A stretch of 23,159 nucleotides of DNA, taken from a virus. The stretch spans positions 1 through 23,159 of the IMG/VR virus record IMGVR_UViG_3300035670_001283. One strand, 5' to 3'. Under the pieces are notes generated by a model, which had not been told where the DNA came from, did not search any database, and saw only the letters and a program-made list of their open reading frames with translations. The translations under genes and the position numbers were made by a program. How positions within the stretch are numbered: the stretch's first letter is position 1; the number at the start of each line of letters is the position of its first letter. Shown in pieces: positions 5,633 to 12,117 of this stretch.

Positions 5633-8455
5633 ATGGCAACTTACAAAGGCGAAGAAATTGACACACGACCGACGGCGGCAATGGCTGAGGAGGCGCAACG
5701 GGGACTTGACTGGCGTGCCGAGTTTGGGCGTGGTGGGACTGCGGTTGGTGTCGCTCGTGCGAACCAATTGCGTCGGCGCGAGGAACTTAGTGTCGATACC
5801 GTTCGACGTATGGCATCGTTCTTCGCGAGGCATGAAGTAGATGCAGAGGCAGAAGGCTTTCGCCCCGGCGAAGAGGGTTATCCATCTGCCGGACGTATTG
5901 CCCACGCTCTTTGGGGTGGGGACGCCGGCAAAAGCTGGGCAAATGAAAGGGTGAGCAGAATGGATACTATTGACAACCGAGCCGCACCGGATGCGCTATC
6001 AATTGGCGACTTTGTTCGCTGGGATTCTTCGGGCGGTCTCGCTCGGGGCCGGATTGAAAGAATCGTGCGGGATGGAGAAATCAACGTCCCCAACTCCGAC
6101 TTTACGGTGACCGGCACTCCTGAAGATCCCGCCGCTCTGATCCGGATTTTCCGAGAGAATGAAGAAGGGTGGTCACCGACTTCGGTCCGAGTGGGTCACA
6201 AATTCTCAACCCTCACCAAAATCGACGCTCTGCGGGGCTACACCGAGAAGCGACCGTATCCAAACGAACACGCCGCACGTTTAAGTGATCCCGATGAATA
6301 CGATAGTTTCCGCAGAGAAAACGACGCTGGTGGTGCGGGAATTGATTTTATTTACGGCATCAAAGAGGGCGAGAGCGAGCTTCAAGCGATCCGATTCGAC
6401 AAAGAAATGTTTTCGGTGGCTCAAGCTCAAGAATGGCTTGCGGAAAACGACTTTTCTCCGATATTATTCGAGGAAGCTATCGAAGAACGGAACCAATCAA
6501 TGCAAGCTATTGACAAGCGACATATAAAGAATATCGTCGAAACCGAGGACGAGGTCATTATTTCGTTTGCCAAAATGCACGACGAACCCACCGAGGAAGT
6601 CACCGAGGAAGTCGAAGGCGTGGCTGACTTGATTGAAAACGATATTTATGAGGGTTCTTTCTTTCCCGCAGAGAGGAAGGGCGAGAAACTCGTGCATCGT
6701 GCGGCTGATATGGAGGCCATTGTTGGCGAAGATCGCCGCGTGATGATGAGCGTATCTTCGGAAATGCCGGTCGAGAGACTCGGTGGAATGGAAATCTTAG
6801 ATCATTCTGAGGGCTCGATTGACTTGAGTTTCTTAAACTCCGGTCGGGCTCCCCTGCTTTTAGACCACGATCCGACCCAGCAGATCGGCGTGGTGGAGAA
6901 TGTAAGTCTCGATGGTGCGGCCCGTAAGTTACGGGCGAAGGTTCGCTTTGGAAAAGGTGAGCGGGCTAGCGAGGTTTATGATGACATTGTGGACGGTATT
7001 CGCGGCAACGTGAGCATCGGCTATTATGTCAAGAAAGTGTCGAAGATGGATGGCGGCTACCGCGCAACGTCTTGGCAACCTTTGGAGGTTTCAATCGTAT
7101 CTATTCCCGCTGACTCGTCAGTCGGCGTGGGTCGGTCGGCTGAGGCTCCGCAACCCGTTCGTATCGAAACCATTTCTCAAAAAGGAACTAATATGTCTGA
7201 GCAAAACACGGGCGCGGTCACCGCAGAGGCCGCAGTCGCAAAGCGCAACGCTGAACTCAAGCAGATTTCAGAGCTTGCCGCACGTCACAACAAATCTAAC
7301 CTCGTCGGCGACGCCATTGAGCGCGGCATGAGCTACCCCGAGTTTCAGGGCTACCTGCTCGAGCGTGGTCTTGACAAGCCTCTCCACGCTCCCGATGTTG
7401 ATCTCAACAAGTCAGAGCGTCAAACCTACTCACTTCTTCGCGCAATTGACTCGGTCGCCAAACACGGTCGCGTTATGGGCTTCGAAGGCGAGGTTTCGTC
7501 TGAGATCGCTCGCAAATCCGGCAAAGAGGCTCGCGGCTTTTATGTCCCTCAAGCTCTGTTCAGCAAGCGCGACATTCTGACAACGTCACCCGCTAACGGC
7601 TCCAACATCATCGCCGAAGATTATATGGCTGGTGAGTTTGTGGATGCTCTTCGCGCTAACCTCGTGATGGGTACTCTCGGTGCTCGCATGATGACCGGCC
7701 TCAAAGGTGATGTGGCAATTCCCAAAATGGGAACCACCGCAACCGTCGCTTTTGTTGCTGAAAATAGTGCTCCCTCCGAGTCTGCCCAAACGTTCTCGCA
7801 GATCACGATGGTTCCCCGCACTCTCGCTTCGTTTGTTGACATTTCCCGCAAGCTGGCGATCCAGTCGGACCCGAGCGTTGAGCAGATTCTTCGCGAAGAT
7901 ATGCTCCAGTCGTTTGCTCGCAAGATCGACGAGGTTGCTATTGAGGGCGGCGGTGCTAACGAGCCGACTGGTATTCTCGGCACGAACGGCATTGGCTCGG
8001 TTGCTATCGGTTCCAACGGTGGCGCGGTAACCTACGCAAAGCTGGTGCAACTCGAGCGCGAGGTTGCTATCGACAACGCTCTTAATGGTCGCCTCGGTTT
8101 CTTGACGAATGCCAAAGTGGTTGCGGCGATGAGGTCTATCTCACGTCAAGCGTCCGGCGTCGAGGGCAACTTCATTCTGAACGACACCAACACTCTGCTC
8201 GGCTACAACGTCACGAGCACTAATTTGGTTCCTTCAGACCTCACCAAAGGCACAACGTCGAACACCTGCTCGGCAGTTATCTTCGGCAACTTCGCTGACG
8301 TGCTTATCGGTATGTGGAATAGTCCTGATGTTTTGGTCGATCCTTATACTGGGTCTAGTGCTGGAACTATCCGTATTTCGGTGTTCCAAGAAGTCGACGT
8401 TAAGCTCCGTCACGCTGAGTCGTTCTCGGCGATCAAAGACGTCACAACGGTCTAG
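5633..8455 (+). CDS. Fusion of prohead protease and HK97-fold major capsid protein
   Basis: This 940-residue protein joins several parts. Residues 1-109 form a domain seen in phage proteases (DTRPT, GLDWRAEFGRGGTAVGVARA, FFARHEVD, PSAGRIAHALWGGDAG). Residues 120-197 look like the hypervirulence-associated Tudor-like domain (IGDFVRWDSSGG, EDPAALIRI). An acidic linker (about 280-330) precedes a serine protease of the HK97 gp4 type, with likely catalytic H412 (LLLDHDP), S461 (GNVSIGY) and the signature EVSIVSIPAD at 485-494. Residues 521-940 are the capsid protein: a helical scaffold-like N-arm, then the shell fold from about GFYVPQALFS (635). The protease would remove the N-arm in the prohead. 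An internal start at 7193 may also make capsid protein alone. Another Met with AAAGG upstream is at 5960. Confidence 0.93.
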   Translation: MATYKGEEIDTRPTAAMAEEAQRGLDWRAEFGRGGTAVGVARANQLRRREELSVDTVRRMASFFARHEVDAEAEGFRPGEEGYPSAGRIAHALWGGDAGKSWANERVSRMDTIDNRAAPDALSIGDFVRWDSSGGLARGRIERIVRDGEINVPNSDFTVTGTPEDPAALIRIFRENEEGWSPTSVRVGHKFSTLTKIDALRGYTEKRPYPNEHAARLSDPDEYDSFRRENDAGGAGIDFIYGIKEGESELQAIRFDKEMFSVAQAQEWLAENDFSPILFEEAIEERNQSMQAIDKRHIKNIVETEDEVIISFAKMHDEPTEEVTEEVEGVADLIENDIYEGSFFPAERKGEKLVHRAADMEAIVGEDRRVMMSVSSEMPVERLGGMEILDHSEGSIDLSFLNSGRAPLLLDHDPTQQIGVVENVSLDGAARKLRAKVRFGKGERASEVYDDIVDGIRGNVSIGYYVKKVSKMDGGYRATSWQPLEVSIVSIPADSSVGVGRSAEAPQPVRIETISQKGTNMSEQNTGAVTAEAAVAKRNAELKQISELAARHNKSNLVGDAIERGMSYPEFQGYLLERGLDKPLHAPDVDLNKSERQTYSLLRAIDSVAKHGRVMGFEGEVSSEIARKSGKEARGFYVPQALFSKRDILTTSPANGSNIIAEDYMAGEFVDALRANLVMGTLGARMMTGLKGDVAIPKMGTTATVAFVAENSAPSESAQTFSQITMVPRTLASFVDISRKLAIQSDPSVEQILREDMLQSFARKIDEVAIEGGGANEPTGILGTNGIGSVAIGSNGGAVTYAKLVQLEREVAIDNALNGRLGFLTNAKVVAAMRSISRQASGVEGNFILNDTNTLLGYNVTSTNLVPSDLTKGTTSNTCSAVIFGNFADVLIGMWNSPDVLVDPYTGSSAGTIRISVFQEVDVKLRHAESFSAIKDVTTV
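7182..7195 (+). promoter_or_regulatory. Internal ribosome binding site and ATG before the capsid domain
   Basis: AAGGA (7182-7186) stands six bases before an in-frame ATG (7193-7195), inside the protease-capsid fusion. The ATG falls exactly at the junction between the end of the protease domain and the capsid N-arm. The upstream reading frame does not need this purine-rich run for any recognisable motif. Confidence 0.6.
7193..8455 (+). CDS. Major capsid protein from the nested internal start
   Basis: If translation starts at the internal ATG, the product is a 420-residue HK97-fold capsid protein, a normal length for a stand-alone capsid gene with its N-terminal delta (scaffold) arm. Codon choice changes near this point by eye: CGC, CGT, GCT and CTC become common where the upstream part uses CGG, CGA and GCG. 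That is expected if only this part is made in very large amounts. A 1:1 protease:capsid fusion would make hundreds of proteases per head, so separate capsid synthesis makes sense. Lambda C/Nu3 is a known precedent for nested in-frame head genes. Not proven here. Confidence 0.5.
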   Translation: MSEQNTGAVTAEAAVAKRNAELKQISELAARHNKSNLVGDAIERGMSYPEFQGYLLERGLDKPLHAPDVDLNKSERQTYSLLRAIDSVAKHGRVMGFEGEVSSEIARKSGKEARGFYVPQALFSKRDILTTSPANGSNIIAEDYMAGEFVDALRANLVMGTLGARMMTGLKGDVAIPKMGTTATVAFVAENSAPSESAQTFSQITMVPRTLASFVDISRKLAIQSDPSVEQILREDMLQSFARKIDEVAIEGGGANEPTGILGTNGIGSVAIGSNGGAVTYAKLVQLEREVAIDNALNGRLGFLTNAKVVAAMRSISRQASGVEGNFILNDTNTLLGYNVTSTNLVPSDLTKGTTSNTCSAVIFGNFADVLIGMWNSPDVLVDPYTGSSAGTIRISVFQEVDVKLRHAESFSAIKDVTTV

Positions 8456-8474
8456 TCTCCGTCACAGGGACGAG

Positions 8475-8508
8475 GGGGGTCGGCTCCAAAGGCTGACTCC
8501 CTTTTTTT
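8475..8508 (+). terminator. Rho-independent terminator after the capsid gene
   Basis: A 10-bp stem (8475-8484 with 8492-8501, including two G-U pairs) closes a seven-base loop and is followed at once by seven T (8502-8508). It begins 20 bases after the capsid stop. It should end or reduce transcription after the capsid gene, so downstream genes need read-through, antitermination or another promoter. I saw no clear promoter just downstream. Confidence 0.85.
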
Positions 8509-9045
8509 ATGCGATCTCTAAACAGTTACAAAGACATTCACAAAGGCGAGACGTGCGCCGTTCTCGGCGGTGCGGTAACTCTGCCGGCTGATCTGAGGGC
8601 GATACCGCAAGTCGATATTCTCATTGGGGTGAATCAACACGCGCTGATCCTCCCGCTCGACTATGTTTGCTTTCTCGACAGGCATATGTGGGACTATGTG
8701 GAGGGCTTTAGGGACATTCTGAAAGTCACGCCGCTCAACAAATTCGCAAGCCGAGACGACGTTATCCACGCGGGCGAAGCTCCTCCGATAGGCTTTTCGG
8801 GAGCTCTTGCGGTATGGGTGGCTGGGGTTATGGGGTTTGATCGGATTTATGTTTGCGGAATGGATCAATACGAGGATCGCGGTGACGGGCGAGAATATTG
8901 GTGGGAAGGACCGCAGACAAAACGGTCGGTCACACATACGACTGCGAGAGACAGTTTGCAAAGGTGGAAAGATTTCGTAAACAGTTTAGAATGTAAGGAC
9001 CGAGTGCAATTCGTCTCGGGCCGACTTAAGGAGCAAATCAAATGA
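8509..9045 (+). CDS. MptE/DUF115-like protein, possible sugar-modification enzyme
   Basis: This 178-residue protein has a Rossmann-like pattern of the DUF115/MptE-like type, related to motility accessory factor and sugar-transfer proteins. A first strand and glycine turn (TCAVLGGAVTLP, 15-26) is followed by VNQHALILPLDYVCFLDRHM (41-60) and GFSGALAVWVAGVMGFDRIYVCGMD (95-119). Its biochemical role in phages is unknown. Next to a glycosyltransferase and an FkbM methyltransferase it probably helps glycan modification. The ATG follows the terminator T-run directly with no Shine-Dalgarno sequence. No other ATG, GTG or TTG in frame could replace it without cutting the fold, and TGA closes the frame upstream. 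Confidence 0.7.
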   Translation: MRSLNSYKDIHKGETCAVLGGAVTLPADLRAIPQVDILIGVNQHALILPLDYVCFLDRHMWDYVEGFRDILKVTPLNKFASRDDVIHAGEAPPIGFSGALAVWVAGVMGFDRIYVCGMDQYEDRGDGREYWWEGPQTKRSVTHTTARDSLQRWKDFVNSLECKDRVQFVSGRLKEQIK

Positions 9046-9263
9046 AGGTTGAAATCATTTCGGCGGTACATTGGGATGGTCACCACCGCGAGAGCGGCGA
9101 CGTCATCGAAGTGAAAGAGTGGGACGCCAATTGGCTGATCTCCCGCAAGAAGGCGAAACCCTATGATGGGACCGCACCGATCATCAATCGAGTGGTCGCA
9201 CTTGAGACGAGCGAGCAACCAAAGCTGACAAAGCGAACGTGGAAAAAGTCGTCTGTGTTCTAA
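9042..9263 (+). CDS. Small conserved phage protein
   Basis: This 73-residue protein begins MKVEIISAVHWDGHHRESGD and continues WLISRKKAKPYDG. The pattern resembles a small beta-barrel-like protein common in phage head-neck regions (a KVEI..V..DG....GDVVEV form), whose role I cannot name. A perfect AAGGAG lies nine bases before the ATG, which overlaps the previous stop (ATGA). The C-terminus (about 55-73) is basic and likely disordered, and overlaps the glycosyltransferase start by 25 bases. Confidence 0.7.
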   Translation: MKVEIISAVHWDGHHRESGDVIEVKEWDANWLISRKKAKPYDGTAPIINRVVALETSEQPKLTKRTWKKSSVF

Positions 9264-9823
9264 GATCGGGAGGCGAGTATAAGCCCGAGCACGTCTACAA
9301 GCTCAAAAAGATGGTGGATGAGCACGTCGGCCTACCTTTTTACTGTTTGTCCGATCAACCGCTTGATTGTGCTTACCTGCCGATGGCCCAAAAATGGCCT
9401 AAGTGGTGGGCGAAAATGGAGCTCTTTAGGCTCCGGCCTCCGGTGCTTTACCTCGATCTCGACACGATTATTAGAGGGACTCCGACCTTTTTGGAAGAAA
9501 TGCGGTCCAAAGATTTCGTTATCATGCGCGACGTTTATCGGGGCAAGCGGGATCACAAAGCGATGCAGTCGTCGATTATGTACTGGCAGATCGACATGAC
9601 GTGGCTTTATGATCGCTATATGGATCAACCCGACTTTAAGGACGCCGGCGGCGATCAGTCTTACATTGAGCAGAATGTTCGTGCGGAATACTTTCAAGAC
9701 TTCACAAACGAAGTGGTTTCCTATAAGGCCGACGTCTGCAAGCGCGGTCCTTTTCCTTCAGATAAGGTGGTGATTTTTCATGGACAACCTCGACCGTGGG
9801 AACAAGCAATTCTCCCTTATTAA
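9239..9823 (+). CDS. Glycosyltransferase-like protein with DxD motif
   Basis: This 194-residue protein matches small GT-A-type nucleotide-sugar transferases found in phages. It has an N-terminal strand (EKVVCVLRSGGEY), then CLSD (36-39), WWAKMELFRL (56-65), and VLYLDLDTII (69-78) with the DLD metal and sugar-nucleotide motif at 73-75. GGDQSYIEQ (137-145) and the closing IFHGQPRPWE (179-188) complete the pattern. It probably transfers a sugar to a protein or glycan; the substrate cannot be read from sequence. The start is GTG at 9239, with no strong ribosome site, inside the end of the previous gene. Translational coupling is likely. Confidence 0.8.
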   Translation: MEKVVCVLRSGGEYKPEHVYKLKKMVDEHVGLPFYCLSDQPLDCAYLPMAQKWPKWWAKMELFRLRPPVLYLDLDTIIRGTPTFLEEMRSKDFVIMRDVYRGKRDHKAMQSSIMYWQIDMTWLYDRYMDQPDFKDAGGDQSYIEQNVRAEYFQDFTNEVVSYKADVCKRGPFPSDKVVIFHGQPRPWEQAILPY

Positions 9824-10427
9824 TAAATCGGGGTGGTGGGTTCCCGAGGCAGATGCGTGTTGCTTTCAGATCGTACAAAGGGAGGTCAATGATCTCCAGC
9901 AAATCCTACCGCTCTGCCGCGACTTTCGTCGGGTTGTTCAAGCTGGCGGCAACATCGGAATATGGCCCAAACGACTCGCTTACGACTTTGAAACAGTATC
10001 AACATTTGAACCAGATCCGGCGAATTATTGTGCGCTCGTGGAGAACACCAAAGAGATCGACAACATCGTCGCGACCAATGCGGCCCTCGGGGATTGTGCG
10101 ACTCGTGCGGGAATCGACCATATTGACCCGCAGAATATTGGCGCGCATCAAATCAAAGAGGGCAACGACTTCGACGTGCTGACGGTGGACTCATTTGGCT
10201 GGGAGGACGTTGACCTGCTCCAATTGGACGTGGAGGGGTTCGAGCACTTCGCGATTTTGGGTGCGGCTGAGACCATCCAACGCTCGGGGCCGGTGATCGT
10301 TTTAGAGCTCAAAGGGCTGGGCAAAAGGTACGGCGTAGAAGACTCGGAAACGGTCGATTTTCTTGCCGGTTTGGGGTATAAGGTAACAAACAGAATACAC
10401 CGCGACGTTATTTTTACGAGGGCATGA
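9780..10427 (+). CDS. FkbM-family methyltransferase
   Basis: This 215-residue protein is an S-adenosylmethionine-dependent methyltransferase of the FkbM type, often found methylating sugars or glycans. RVVQAGGNIGIWPKRLA (51-67) is motif I and FEPDP (76-80) is the acidic ribose-binding strand. DLLQLDVEGFEHFAILGAA (145-163) followed by PVIVLELKG (171-179) is the characteristic FkbM core. Motif I has Q-A-G-G where D-x-G-A is usual, a small deviation. The gene overlaps the glycosyltransferase by 44 bases, making a three-enzyme unit with it and the MptE-like gene. Confidence 0.88.
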   Translation: MDNLDRGNKQFSLINKSGWWVPEADACCFQIVQREVNDLQQILPLCRDFRRVVQAGGNIGIWPKRLAYDFETVSTFEPDPANYCALVENTKEIDNIVATNAALGDCATRAGIDHIDPQNIGAHQIKEGNDFDVLTVDSFGWEDVDLLQLDVEGFEHFAILGAAETIQRSGPVIVLELKGLGKRYGVEDSETVDFLAGLGYKVTNRIHRDVIFTRA

Positions 10428-10735
10428 TGGCAGTCGAAAGCGCAGACGATAGAGCGATTTTTGTTGGGATTGACGACTTCGGCACGAGTGCGACGTTTAC
10501 CCATTCCGGTACACCGTCAACTGTTTCGGGCATTTTCGACAACGATTTCATTGAGGTTGATGCCGGCGGCGGGGTTCCATTTGCGATGCAACAACCGCGT
10601 TTTGTTTGCCGGACCTCTGACGTCTCCACCGCAGTCGAAGACGATACGCTTGTGATCTCCGCAGTCACCTACAAAATAAAGGTGCGGCAAGATGACGGGA
10701 CCGGCATGACCACGCTTATTTTGGAGAAACAGTAG
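10424..10735 (+). CDS. Head-tail attachment protein (lambda FII-like)
   Basis: This 103-residue protein sits between the capsid/accessory block and the tail genes, as lambda FII does. The pattern matches: an opening DDFGTSATFTHSGTPSTVSG, a strand IFDNDFIEVDAGGG, then PRFVCRTSDVS and a short final beta-hairpin (YKIKVRQDDGTGMTTLILE). The FII protein caps the portal channel and forms the tail docking surface. It may begin at either of two adjacent ATGs (10424 or 10427); the first overlaps the previous TGA. It shares one base with the next gene. Confidence 0.8.
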   Translation: MMAVESADDRAIFVGIDDFGTSATFTHSGTPSTVSGIFDNDFIEVDAGGGVPFAMQQPRFVCRTSDVSTAVEDDTLVISAVTYKIKVRQDDGTGMTTLILEKQ

Positions 10736-11178
10736 TGGCGCACGTTCGTAAACAGATTCGCGACAATGTGGTCACCACGCTGACCGGTCTGACGACCACT
10801 ACCACCAACGTCTACCGCACCCGTATCTACCCGCTGGCGACCGGCAAATTGCCGGGGTTGGCTATCTACACCAACTCGGAGAGCTCGAGCTATGAGACGC
10901 TTACCATACCCCGTACACGCTCCCGAACTCTTGAACTTATGGTGGAGGGCTATGTTTCGGGGACGGCTAATTTGGACAATACTCTCGACCAAATTGCGGT
11001 CGAAGTGGAGGAAGCAATGGAGACCGACCCTACTCGAAACAATCTCGCGAAGGACACGCAACTTACCAGCACCGAGATCGAGCTTGTCGGCGAGGGTGAA
11101 AAGGTTGCTGGGGTGATCCGCATGACCTTTGAAATTATGTATTTCACGCTGGAAGATGATGCGGAAGTCGCCGTTTAG
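10735..11178 (+). CDS. Tail terminator (gpU-like)
   Basis: This 147-residue protein follows the FII-like connector and precedes the tail tube gene, the usual position of the tail terminator. It starts with a helix (VRKQIRDNVVTTLTGL), then VYRTRIYPLATGKLPGLAIYT, a strand-turn pattern common in minor tail proteins of this kind. A long central acidic helix (DQIAVEVEEAMETD) and a final beta strand (RMTFEIMYF) follow. The start is GTG at 10735, overlapping the previous TAG by one base. The protein would cap the finished tail and join it to the head. The assignment is by position and fold pattern. Confidence 0.75.
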   Translation: MAHVRKQIRDNVVTTLTGLTTTTTNVYRTRIYPLATGKLPGLAIYTNSESSSYETLTIPRTRSRTLELMVEGYVSGTANLDNTLDQIAVEVEEAMETDPTRNNLAKDTQLTSTEIELVGEGEKVAGVIRMTFEIMYFTLEDDAEVAV

Positions 11179-11183
11179 ACTTA

Positions 11184-11198
11184 AAATAACAGTTATTT
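11184..11198 (+). repeat. AT-rich perfect dyad before the tail tube gene
   Basis: AAATAAC and GTTATTT are perfect inverted repeats around one A, in the 44-base gap before the tail tube gene. In RNA it would give a weak six-pair hairpin with a three-base loop. It could be a protein-binding site or an mRNA-stabilising element, or it could be chance. There is no T-run directly after it that would make it a terminator. Confidence 0.35.
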
Positions 11199-11222
11199 CT
11201 CACCACCAAAGGAGTATTTTTT

Positions 11223-11612
11223 ATGGCAACGCATAAGGGTTCAGAGGGTACGGTAAAAAGCGGTGCAAACGCTATTGCCGAAATCCGCAGTTATACAATA
11301 ACCGAGACCGCTGACGTTCTCGAAGACACGACGATGGGCGACACCTCCCGCACCTATCTCTCGTCGCTGAAGACCTTCACCGGTTCGATTGACTGTTTTT
11401 GGGATGAGACCGACACGAACGGACAACTTACGCTTGATCCCGGAAGCTCGGTCACGATCAACATTTACCCCGAGGGAAGCACCAGCGGAGACACCTATTA
11501 CACCGGTACGGTTCTCATCACAGAGAAATCCATTACCGCAAGTTTCGACGGAATGGTCGAGGCGAGCTTCAGCTTTCAGGGAACCGGCGCACTTTCTGAG
11601 ACGACGGTCTAA
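11223..11612 (+). CDS. Major tail (tube) protein
   Basis: This 129-residue protein matches phage tail tube proteins. It starts MATHKGSEGTVKSGANAIAE, with TITETADVLEDTTMGDT, SIDCFWDETDTNG, INIYPEGST and a closing SFSFQGTG, the usual order of strands in this family. Many copies stack as hexameric rings around the tape measure to form the tube. It has the strongest ribosome site of the tail block (AAAGGAG at 11208-11214) and is one of the few genes here with a real upstream gap, which fits a need for high expression. It ends in a TAATG overlap with gpG. Confidence 0.92.
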   Translation: MATHKGSEGTVKSGANAIAEIRSYTITETADVLEDTTMGDTSRTYLSSLKTFTGSIDCFWDETDTNGQLTLDPGSSVTINIYPEGSTSGDTYYTGTVLITEKSITASFDGMVEASFSFQGTGALSETTV

Positions 11613-11953
11613 TGAGTCTCGGAGCCAAAATCGCCGCTCGGCGGCAACACAAGCGGGTTTGCGTCATCGTTCCCGAGTGGGGCGAAGATGGACCGCTGGA
11701 ACTGTTTGCGGGTGCTCTAACGTGCTACGACCTCGACCGAATTCAGAAAAAGCACAAAGATTTTCTGAGCTCACAGAGTATCGAGGGAATGGTGGATCTC
11801 ATTATTCTTAAGGCCGAGAACGGAGACGGTGATCGGTTGTTCACGCTTGAGGACAAGCCTCATTTAATGCGGGAACCTTTGTCGGTGGTGACGAGGGTTG
11901 CGGCTGAAATGATGGGCTCGGTCACAAGCATTGAGGACCACGAAAAAAACTGA
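11612..11953 (+). CDS. Tail assembly chaperone, short form (gpG-like)
   Basis: This 113-residue protein between the tail tube and tape measure genes takes the place of lambda gpG. Such chaperones coat the tape measure protein and recruit tube subunits, and are not in the finished virion. It ends ...SIEDHEKN at a TGA placed immediately after an A-AAA-AAC slippery heptamer, so the short form is made when ribosomes do not shift. The longer shifted form is listed separately. The acidic helical middle and position agree with the family. Confidence 0.85.
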   Translation: MSLGAKIAARRQHKRVCVIVPEWGEDGPLELFAGALTCYDLDRIQKKHKDFLSSQSIEGMVDLIILKAENGDGDRLFTLEDKPHLMREPLSVVTRVAAEMMGSVTSIEDHEKN

Positions 11954-12117
11954 AAAGCGATTCGCTGAGGTTTAACCTCATCGCCTTAGCGGATCGCTTG
12001 CACAAGAGCATTTCGGAGATGGAGCAGATCACGCTCGATGAGTTTAATGAGTGGATGGCGTTTTTCAGACTGAGAGACAATGAACGAAACCCAAATCCGA
12101 ATAAGCGCAATAGATAA
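11612..12117 (+). CDS. Tail assembly chaperone, -1 frameshift form (gpGT-like)
   Basis: After a -1 shift on AAAAAAC (11944-11950), reading continues CTG AAA AGC... for 55 further codons to TAA at 12115-12117, giving about 168 residues. The extension is protein-like (LKSDSLRFNLIALADRLHKS, then ISEMEQITLDEFNEWMAFFR) and matches the helical T-type extension of chaperones in many siphophages, which binds tube subunits. It is too short and lacks a start for separate translation, so frameshifting is the natural reading. Its end overlaps the tape measure start by 38 bases, as T and H do in lambda. Confidence 0.88.
11944..11997 (+). promoter_or_regulatory. Programmed -1 ribosomal frameshift signal
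   Basis: The slippery heptamer A-AAA-AAC (11944-11950) is in the correct phase and is followed directly by the zero-frame stop TGA. Six bases after the heptamer begins a strong structure. Its outer stem is GCGATTCGCT (11957-11966) with AGCGGATCGC (11988-11997), one G-U pair. An inner hairpin GAGG-TTTAA-CCTC (11967-11979) is stacked inside it. Spacing and stability fit known stimulatory elements. Known family behaviour (gpG/gpGT) supports function. Confidence 0.88.
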
